A stretch of 14,474 bases of DNA from an uncultured Oscillospiraceae bacterium (GTDB taxonomy: Bacteria > Bacillota > Clostridia > Oscillospirales > Oscillospiraceae), in the NCBI GenBank assembly GCA_934590505.1, contig CAKTPC010000048.1, forward strand, positions 1 through 14,474. The letters run 5' to 3'. The position numbers were made by a program, and so were the translations under genes. Shown piece after piece: positions 1-4,969 of this stretch. A model generated the notes under the pieces. The model saw only the letters and a program-made list of their open reading frames with translations. It was not told the DNA's origin and did not search any database. Numbering within the stretch: position 1 is the first letter of the stretch; each line of letters starts with the position of its first letter.

Positions 1-530
1 CCGATAGCCCAGATGGGCTCGTATGCGATGATGCAGCGGCGCAGCTGGCTTGCGTCAACTCCGCTGAGAGCGGCCTTGACCTGATATGCAACATATTCCA
101 TCGTAAGATCCATCTCGCGCTGCTCAAGGCTCTCACCGACGCAGATGATGGGGATGATGCCCTTTTCAATAAGTGCCTTGACCTTGGCGTTGATGAGCAT
201 ATCGTCCTCGCCGTGGTACTGGCGGCGCTCGGAGTGGCCGACGATGCAGTACTTTGCGCCGATATCGGCAAGCTGGGCGGCAGACACCTCGCCGGTGTAT
301 GCGCCCTTCTCGTACTTGGAAACATCCTGTCCGCCGGCGGCGACCTTGCAGTCCTTCCCCGCCTTTATCATAGCGGGCAGCAGGGGTGCAGGAGTGCAGA
401 GCACGACATCGCATGCGCGGGTCTTGGGAAGGTTTTCCTTCAGCTGCTCCATGAAAGGCTTTATCTCTGATGCCAGCATGTTCATTTTCCAGTTGCCGGC
501 AATCACAGTCTTGCGGTACTTTCTGTTCAT
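1..530 (-). CDS. tpiA: Triosephosphate isomerase, C-terminus beyond window
   Basis: Cytoplasmic glycolytic enzyme that interconverts dihydroxyacetone phosphate and glyceraldehyde 3-phosphate. About 176 residues of the usual ~250 are present; the gene runs off base 1. The start is ATG at 528-530, six bases after a GGAGG ribosome-binding site. Visible family motifs are AGNWKMN (residues 11-17, with the N-terminal catalytic Lys at 15), VGHSERR with the electrophilic His near residue 99, and AYEPIWAIG at the window edge with the catalytic Glu near residue 171. All the catalytic residues expected in this part are intact. It is the last visible gene of the trmL-pgk-tpiA operon, separated from pgk by 70 bases that hold a strong hairpin. 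Identification is by motif and is secure; only the C-terminal phosphate-binding part is unseen. Confidence 0.97.
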   Translation of the reverse strand, partial: MNRKYRKTVIAGNWKMNMLASEIKPFMEQLKENLPKTRACDVVLCTPAPLLPAMIKAGKDCKVAAGGQDVSKYEKGAYTGEVSAAQLADIGAKYCIVGHSERRQYHGEDDMLINAKVKALIEKGIIPIICVGESLEQREMDLTMEYVAYQVKAALSGVDASQLRRCIIAYEPIWAI

Positions 531-559
531 AGTGATCCTCCAGACGTTTTAATACACTG

Positions 560-591
560 CCGTGCAGATGCTCTTTCGAGCATCTGCACGG
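560..591 (-). promoter_or_regulatory. Intergenic RNA hairpin with GAAA tetraloop between pgk and tpiA
   Basis: Perfect inverted repeat: 14-base arms at 560-573 and 578-591 around a 4-base loop. On the operon (minus) strand the loop reads GAAA closed by a C-G pair, the very stable GNRA type; on the plus strand it would be UUUC, so the minus-strand transcript is the likely functional form. The bases after the stem on that strand (CAGTGTATTAAAACG) contain no T-tract, so it does not look like an intrinsic terminator. The likely role is mRNA stabilisation or processing that sets pgk and tpiA expression separately (inference). Confidence 0.8.
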
Positions 592-600
592 TTCATTATT

Positions 601-1866
601 TTACTTATCGAGCAGGCATGCCACGCCCGGCAGCTCCTTGCCCTCAAGAAACTCGAGAGATGCGCCGCCGCCGGTGGAGATGTGGGTGATCTTATCGGCA
701 TAGCCGAGCTTCTCTACTGCAGCCGCGCTGTCGCCGCCGCCGACGATGGTGATCGCGCCGCTCTCGGCCAGCGCCTTTGCCATGGCCTTGGTGCCGGTGG
801 CAAACTTATCAAACTCGAACACGCCCATAGGTCCGTTCCAGACGATGGTGCCCGCGCCATTCACGGCGTTGGAGAACAGCTCGACGGTCTTGGGGCCGAT
901 GTCCATGCCCATGAGGTTCTCGGGGATGTTGCCCTCGCAGAGGACGGGCTCGGCATCCGCGGAGAACTCGGCTGCGCAGTAGTTGTCGACAGGCAGCAGG
1001 AACTTGACGCCCTTGGCTTCTGCCTTTGCGATCATTTCCTTTGCGTAATCGATACGGTCAGCCTCGAGCAGGCTCTGGCCTATCTCGTAGCCCTGTGCCT
1101 TCTTGAAGGTGTAGGCCATGCCGCCGCCGATGATGACGGTGTCAGCCTTCTCAAGGAGATTGTTGATGACGTTTATCTTATCGGAGACCTTTGCGCCGCC
1201 GAGTACAGCAACGAAGGGGCGCTTGGGATCGTCAAGAGCCTTACCCATGATGGACAGCTCCTTATCGACGAGCAGGCCGGAGTATGCAGGCAGGTATGCC
1301 GCGACGCCTGCGGTAGAAGCATGTGCTCTGTGCACGGTGCCGAACGCATCGGACACGAAGATCTCTGCCATGTCGGCCAGAGCCTTTGCAAACTTGGGGT
1401 CGTTCTTGGTCTCGCCCTTGTCGAAGCGCAGGTTCTCAAGCAGCATGATCTGGCCGGGCTTGAGGGCTGCGGCCTTTGCCTTTGCATCCTCGCCGACAGT
1501 GTCTGTCGCGAAGATGACCTCCATGCCGAGCAGCTCGCTCAGGCGCTTTGCAACAGGAGCGAGGGTCAGCTTCTTGAGGGACTTCTTCCATGCTTCCTCA
1601 GTGAGGGTAGCGGGGTCCTTGCCCTTCTCGGTCTGCTTCTTTACGAAGGATTCGAAGGTGGCGTTGGGCTTGCCGAGGTGGGAGCAGGCGATGACCGCCG
1701 CGCCGTTTTCGAGCAGGTACTTTATGGTGGGGAGAGCTGCAACGATACGCTTGTCGCTGGTGATCTCACCCGTCGCCTTGTCCTGCGGCACGTTGAAATC
1801 GCAGCGGAGCAGGACCTTCTTGCCCTTGACGTCAACATCATAGACGGTTTTCTTGTTGTAGTTCAT
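601..1866 (-). CDS. pgk: Phosphoglycerate kinase
   Basis: Cytoplasmic glycolytic kinase that transfers phosphate from 1,3-bisphosphoglycerate to ADP. It is 421 residues from the ATG at 1864-1866, which follows an AGGAGG site seven bases upstream. An in-frame ATG 30 codons further up (1956) lies inside trmL and has no such site, so it was rejected. Motifs: the family signature VLLRCDFNVPQD (residues ~18-29), SHLGKP (~62-67), the C-terminal nucleotide-binding GGGDSAAA, and HISTGGGASLEFLEGKELPG. It is somewhat longer than the common ~395 residues because of a charged insertion at about residues 68-100, between SHLGKP and LAPVAKRL. It lies 28 bases downstream of trmL and 70 upstream of tpiA, so it is probably co-transcribed with both. 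Function is certain from the signatures. Confidence 0.98.
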   Translation of the reverse strand: MNYNKKTVYDVDVKGKKVLLRCDFNVPQDKATGEITSDKRIVAALPTIKYLLENGAAVIACSHLGKPNATFESFVKKQTEKGKDPATLTEEAWKKSLKKLTLAPVAKRLSELLGMEVIFATDTVGEDAKAKAAALKPGQIMLLENLRFDKGETKNDPKFAKALADMAEIFVSDAFGTVHRAHASTAGVAAYLPAYSGLLVDKELSIMGKALDDPKRPFVAVLGGAKVSDKINVINNLLEKADTVIIGGGMAYTFKKAQGYEIGQSLLEADRIDYAKEMIAKAEAKGVKFLLPVDNYCAAEFSADAEPVLCEGNIPENLMGMDIGPKTVELFSNAVNGAGTIVWNGPMGVFEFDKFATGTKAMAKALAESGAITIVGGGDSAAAVEKLGYADKITHISTGGGASLEFLEGKELPGVACLLDK

Positions 1867-1894
1867 GGTATGTCCTCCTAAAAATAATATTCGT

Positions 1895-2377
1895 TCATTC
1901 CGCCATGGAGCCGGTACCCAGCAGCCCCGGAAATCCCTGCTGGCGCAGTGCTTCATAAGCTAATATAGCAACAGAGTTTGAAAGGTTCAGACTCCGGGCC
2001 TCACTGATCATCGGGATGCGTATGCATCTGTCGCGGTACTTTTCGCGCAGCCATTCCGGCAGCCCCGCCGTTTCCTTTCCGAACATCAGCGTAACATCTC
2101 CGCTCATGTCGGCCTCGGTGTAGGCGCGCGGCGCTTTGGTCGTGGCGAGGTAAATATTGCCGTTGCCGTTTTTCTCGAAGAACTCATCAAGGTTTTCATA
2201 AACGCTGATATCTACGAGGTACCAGTAATCAAGCCCGCAGCGCTTCACCATTTTATCGGAGATATCAAAGCCGAGCGGCTTTATCAGATGCAGCCTTGCG
2301 CCGGTCGCGGCGCAGGTGCGGGCTATCGCTCCGGTGTTATGCGGTATCTCTGGCTCGACGAGAACAATATCAAGCAT
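1895..2377 (-). CDS. trmL: tRNA (cytidine/uridine-34) 2'-O-methyltransferase, SPOUT family
   Basis: 160-residue SPOUT-fold methyltransferase of the TrmL/YibK type, which uses S-adenosylmethionine to methylate the ribose of the tRNA wobble base. Evidence: N-terminal VEPEIPHNTGAIAR (residues 7-20), LMFGKETAGLP (97-107) and RIPM...ARSLNLSNSVAILAYEALRQ (120-146), the segments that form the knotted cofactor site. Length matches stand-alone TrmL (~155-160), with no extra RNA-binding domain. The start is ATG at 2375-2377 with GGAGG eight bases upstream. It is the first gene of the run into pgk and tpiA, with only 28 bases between its stop and the pgk start, so a shared transcript is likely. This is an unusual partner for glycolytic genes. 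The assignment is secure at family level; the exact target tRNA is not visible. Confidence 0.95.
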   Translation of the reverse strand: MLDIVLVEPEIPHNTGAIARTCAATGARLHLIKPLGFDISDKMVKRCGLDYWYLVDISVYENLDEFFEKNGNGNIYLATTKAPRAYTEADMSGDVTLMFGKETAGLPEWLREKYRDRCIRIPMISEARSLNLSNSVAILAYEALRQQGFPGLLGTGSMAE

Positions 2378-2442
2378 TTGAACTAACCTCCGCGGCTGTC
2401 CCTCTCCGGGAAATATGTTACCGCATCCTTGATTTCAAAATC

Positions 2443-2451
2443 ATTTTAGCA
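2443..2451 (-). promoter_or_regulatory. Candidate extended -10 promoter for trmL-pgk-tpiA
   Basis: On the minus strand the bases read TGC-TAAAAT, an extended -10 element (TGn plus five of six matches to TATAAT). No good -35 hexamer sits 16-18 bases upstream, which is typical of extended -10 promoters. Transcription would start near 2436, giving a leader of about 60 bases before trmL. The position of an AT-rich inverted repeat (2455-2487) over the expected -35 zone is notable. Confidence 0.4.
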
Positions 2452-2454
2452 CAG

Positions 2455-2487
2455 AAATTGAAAAAATCATGTACTTTTTTTCAATTT
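2455..2487. repeat. AT-rich inverted repeat in the divergent region
   Basis: Two perfectly complementary 12-base arms, at 2455-2466 (AAATTGAAAAAA) and 2476-2487 (TTTTTTCAATTT), around a 9-base spacer. It sits between the candidate minus-strand -10 for trmL and the plus-strand promoter for the radical SAM gene, overlapping where the trmL -35 would be. It could be an operator, or a weak hairpin that insulates the two transcription units. The A/T-only character of most of the stem makes an RNA role less likely. Confidence 0.55.
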
Positions 2488-2497
2488 TTGATTATTC

Positions 2498-2526
2498 TTG
2501 CATAATACACAAATATGGTCTATAAT
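2498..2526 (+). promoter_or_regulatory. Sigma-A type promoter for the radical SAM gene
   Basis: TTGCAT at 2498-2503 and a perfect TATAAT at 2521-2526 are separated by exactly 17 bases. Transcription should start near 2533, leaving a leader of about 75 bases before the ATG at 2610. This is one of the best promoter matches in the window, and no other plus-strand gene lies in the region. Confidence 0.7.
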
Positions 2527-2550
2527 CAGTCCCGTTAATTGGGATTTTCT

Positions 2551-2569
2551 TGTCATTTTGTATATGACA
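2551..2569 (+). promoter_or_regulatory. Palindrome in the radical SAM gene leader
   Basis: TGTCAT at 2551-2556 and ATGACA at 2564-2569 form a 6-bp dyad around seven bases. A further TTGTCA half-site follows at 2575-2580. The dyad begins roughly 18 bases downstream of the predicted transcription start, so it fits a repressor (roadblock) operator or a small leader hairpin. I cannot name the regulator. Confidence 0.4.
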
Positions 2570-2609
2570 GCAATTTGTCAATCGTATGTAATTATGAGGT
2601 TTTCCGTCT

Positions 2610-3494
2610 ATGGAACTGTCATGTGATCTATGTCCCCGCAGATGCGGCGCTGCGCGCGGCGACGAGACGCCCGCGGGCGTATGCCGCAGCCCCCTCCTGC
2701 CGCATATCGCGAGAGCGGCGGCGCACTTTGGCGAGGAGCCGTGTATATGCGGCAGCGGCGGTGCCGGGGCGATATTCTTTACCGGCTGCAATCTCCGCTG
2801 CGTGTTCTGTCAGAACCGGGAAATAAGCCGCGGCGAGGGTGGGCAGAGCGTCAGCGTCCCGCGCCTGCGGGAGATAATGCTGCGCCTGCGCGATGAGGGC
2901 GTATCGTGCATTGACCTCGTCACCGGCACGCACTACACCCCGGCAATCGCCGAAGCGCTCTCCGGGCTCGAACTCGGCATCCCCGTCGTCTGGAACAGCT
3001 CCGGTTATGAGAGTGTTGAGACGCTGCGCCGGCTCTCGGGGCTTGTGCAGATATACATGCCCGATTTCAAATATTGGGACAGTACCGCCGCAAAGCGGTA
3101 CAGCGCGGCGGAGGATTATCCGCAGACAGCACGCGCCGCGATAAAGGAAATGTACCGCCAGACCGGTCCATACGTCCTCGACGGAAGCGGCATGCTCCGT
3201 TCCGGTGTTCTTATCCGTCACCTCATCCTCCCCGGCGGGAGTGAGGACGCTATGAATGTTATCGACTTTGCCGCCGATGAGTTCCCTCGCGGCAGCGTGC
3301 TCTTCTCCCTCATGAGCCAGTACACGCCCATGCCTGGGCTTGAGCGCTTCCCGGAGCTCTCCGTGCGCATCGACAGTGAGACGAACAGTGCGCTCGTCCA
3401 CTATATGTCCGTGCGCCACATCGACGGCTTCTGGCAGGAGCCTGACTCCGCCACTGCCGAGATGATCCCCGCCTTTGACGGGACAGGGGTATAA
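2610..3494 (+). CDS. PflX-like radical SAM protein
   Basis: 294-residue cytoplasmic radical SAM protein related to pyruvate-formate-lyase activating enzymes (PflX/COG1313 type). The cofactor-binding motif CNLRCVFC (Cys 60, 64, 67) follows the family stretch EEPCICGSGGAGAIFFTG (43-59 region). The N-terminus carries a second cysteine set, Cys5, Cys8, Cys12 and Cys25 in CDLCPRRC...GVC, also characteristic of this family and a possible extra metal site. The ATG at 2610 has GAGG about ten bases upstream. No glycyl-radical enzyme gene is visible nearby, so the substrate is unknown and 'activating enzyme' should be read as homology only. It is monocistronic between the promoter at 2498-2526 and the terminator at 3502-3540. 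Family assignment is confident, function is not. Confidence 0.9.
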   Translation: MELSCDLCPRRCGAARGDETPAGVCRSPLLPHIARAAAHFGEEPCICGSGGAGAIFFTGCNLRCVFCQNREISRGEGGQSVSVPRLREIMLRLRDEGVSCIDLVTGTHYTPAIAEALSGLELGIPVVWNSSGYESVETLRRLSGLVQIYMPDFKYWDSTAAKRYSAAEDYPQTARAAIKEMYRQTGPYVLDGSGMLRSGVLIRHLILPGGSEDAMNVIDFAADEFPRGSVLFSLMSQYTPMPGLERFPELSVRIDSETNSALVHYMSVRHIDGFWQEPDSATAEMIPAFDGTGV

Positions 3495-3501
3495 ATACAG
3501 C

Positions 3502-3540
3502 AAAGCCTGTCGGCGAGCTTCAGCTCCGCCGACAGGCTTT
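3502..3540. terminator. Bidirectional intrinsic terminator
   Basis: Arms AAAGCCTGTCGGCG (3502-3515) and its exact complement (3527-3540) are extended by AGC/GCT around a TTCA loop with one bulged C. The hairpin lies between two convergent genes: eight bases after the radical SAM stop and two bases beyond the stop of the minus-strand ferredoxin gene. A-rich left and T-rich right stem ends allow use in both directions. Confidence 0.85.
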
Positions 3541-3542
3541 AT

Positions 3543-4298
3543 TTATTCTGCCTCTACCGGGCAGTGATAGCGCGGCTTGCCGAGGCTCGCTTTGCCGTAT
3601 TCTATCGCCGCCGCGGGGCAATCGCATATGCAGGCCATGCAGTGCGTGCAGTGCCCTCCCCATACAGGGCGTCCGTTCTCAAGCCTGATGCTATGCGTCG
3701 GGCACTCGCGTGCGCACTTGCCGCAGCTGATGCAGCTGTCCTTGACATAGAACTTGCTGTCTTTAACAAAGCATTTATAAAACACCGGGTTTACAATATC
3801 GCTGTATATGCGGTCGATAAGCTTCACAGGCTTCACGGCGAACGGCTCGCCGTTTGTAATGCGCTCCGCTGCGTCCGCGATCTGCCCGGTGCACGCAGTG
3901 ACGATCCTTATTGCTTCGTCCTTTTCCGGCACGGCAAACATGGCCACATAGTTTTCCGGCATGATGACCTGCTCCGTACCCATATATGCAAAGCCCTTTC
4001 TTTCACAAAGGCGCTCGTTGTATTTTGCGGCATTGCCTATCTCGTCGCCGCAGCTCATAATAAACCACGCAGGCACGCTTTCCCCGGAAAACTCTGTCTC
4101 GTCTATCCATTTTTCGACAAGGCGCGGAATGCGCCAGCCGTAGGTCGGCGTGACGAACACGAGCCTTTCCGCCCTGACCGCGGCAGCGTTTACGTTCCTG
4201 ATCCGCTCATTGAGGGAAACGAGCTCGTCTCCCGTGGCCTTGGCGATCTTCCGCGCGATATACTCGCTGTTGCCCGTCCCGCTGAAATACAATATCAT
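3543..4298 (-). CDS. EFR1-type flavodoxin-like / ferredoxin protein
   Basis: 251-residue cytoplasmic electron-transfer protein with two parts. Residues 1-~150 are flavodoxin-like, opening with the phosphate-binding loop YFSGTGNS (residues 4-11) and including FVTPTYGWRIP (48-58). Residues 185-230 hold two 4Fe-4S motifs: Cys189/192/195/199 (CISCGKCAREC) and Cys217/220/223/227 (CTHCMACICDC), the latter with an extra Cys at 225. This layout matches the family named EFR1 ferredoxin in clostridial genomes. The ATG at 4296-4298 has GGAGGAG six bases upstream. It starts 13 bases after the sortase-like gene and ends at the shared terminator, so it is probably the last gene of that operon. Redox partner and physiological role are not visible. 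Confidence 0.9.
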   Translation of the reverse strand: MILYFSGTGNSEYIARKIAKATGDELVSLNERIRNVNAAAVRAERLVFVTPTYGWRIPRLVEKWIDETEFSGESVPAWFIMSCGDEIGNAAKYNERLCERKGFAYMGTEQVIMPENYVAMFAVPEKDEAIRIVTACTGQIADAAERITNGEPFAVKPVKLIDRIYSDIVNPVFYKCFVKDSKFYVKDSCISCGKCARECPTHSIRLENGRPVWGGHCTHCMACICDCPAAAIEYGKASLGKPRYHCPVEAE

Positions 4299-4311
4299 AG
4301 CCGCTCCTCCG

Positions 4312-4965
4312 TCAAAAGAAATCCTCGTCTATCACCTTGAAGCCGACGATCTTTACATTCGTCCAATCCGTACCGCAGGTGTAGCAGATATATTCCGCGT
4401 AGAGCGTTGCCGGTATGCCGTCGGCATCTGTCACGCCCATGCCGCTGTTGAGCCCGTCAAATATTGCCTCGCATTCGAGAGACAGTATGCTCTCTCCTCG
4501 CAGGATATATGCCCGATCCCCCGGCTGCACCTCTCCCAGCAGCTGAAACGCCTGGTTGTTATGATCCGCAATAACTATGCCTATGCCGTCGGAATATATC
4601 GCGGCGCTGTCCTCGGCATCGCATATCGCCTGACGTATCTGCGCCTCGTCCTCCCCAACGCCGTCCGAGAACAGCGCCACATTCACTGCCGCGCTCGGTA
4701 TTACGAGCCGCCCGGTCATGTACTCACGCTTGTTTCTCTCCAGCGCCGTCTGCGCGTTCTGACCCATCAGCGCCTGGACTTCTGGCGAAATGGGCTTTGG
4801 TGTAGGTGTCGGCGACGGAGTGGGCGTGGGCACAGGCGACGGAGCCGAAGAAGCCTTCAGCGGGTTCTCTGCCGGTGTCCGCGCACGCTCCGCCGCGCAG
4901 CATGAAAGTGTCAGCGCCATAAGCGCTGCTATTGCGGCAGCCGTGATCCTTTTTGCTATGTACAT
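4312..4965 (-). CDS. Lipoprotein with a sortase-like domain
   Basis: 217 residues. It has a basic N-terminus, a hydrophobic segment (8-20) and a lipobox-like LTLSC with the candidate lipidated Cys at 22. A Pro/Thr/Ser linker (~41-60, TPTPSPTPTP) and an extracytoplasmic domain (~70-217) follow. The domain has the order of sortase landmarks: GRLVIPSAAVNVALF (85-99), IADHNNQAF with His135, VQPGDRAYI (147-154) and YICYTC with Cys197. In sortases the His and Cys are catalytic. The Arg expected after the Cys appears to be Lys205. The sortase relation is a motif-level inference; a non-transpeptidase relative is possible. The ATG lies only four bases after the upstream stop and has no clear ribosome-binding site, so it is probably translated by coupling. 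An in-frame TTG at 5001 would overlap the neighbour and spoil the signal peptide. Confidence 0.7.
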   Translation of the reverse strand: MYIAKRITAAAIAALMALTLSCCAAERARTPAENPLKASSAPSPVPTPTPSPTPTPKPISPEVQALMGQNAQTALERNKREYMTGRLVIPSAAVNVALFSDGVGEDEAQIRQAICDAEDSAAIYSDGIGIVIADHNNQAFQLLGEVQPGDRAYILRGESILSLECEAIFDGLNSGMGVTDADGIPATLYAEYICYTCGTDWTNVKIVGFKVIDEDFF

Positions 4966-4969
4966 AAAG

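Noticed and set aside
560..591. Reading the pgk-tpiA hairpin as an intrinsic terminator
   Set aside because: No T-tract follows on either strand, and tpiA downstream needs transcription.
562..1881. Long open frame on the plus strand (439 codons)
   Set aside because: It is the complement of pgk; the translation is Leu/Cys/Ala-rich with no family motif, and the minus strand carries full PGK signatures.
1867..1956. A longer PGK starting at 1956
   Set aside because: The extra 30 residues lie within trmL, do not look like a PGK N-terminus, and the internal ATG at 1866 has a near-perfect ribosome-binding site.
2628..3503. Open frame of 291 codons on the minus strand
   Set aside because: Antisense shadow of the radical SAM gene, which has intact cysteine motifs, a promoter and a terminator on the plus strand.
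3564..4340. Open frame of 258 codons on the plus strand
   Set aside because: Antisense to the EFR1-type ferredoxin gene, whose two 4Fe-4S motifs are unambiguous.
4790..4850. Short-period GT/GGCGAC-rich repeat resembling a DNA repeat element
   Set aside because: It is simply the coding sequence of the Pro/Thr/Ser linker of the sortase-like lipoprotein.
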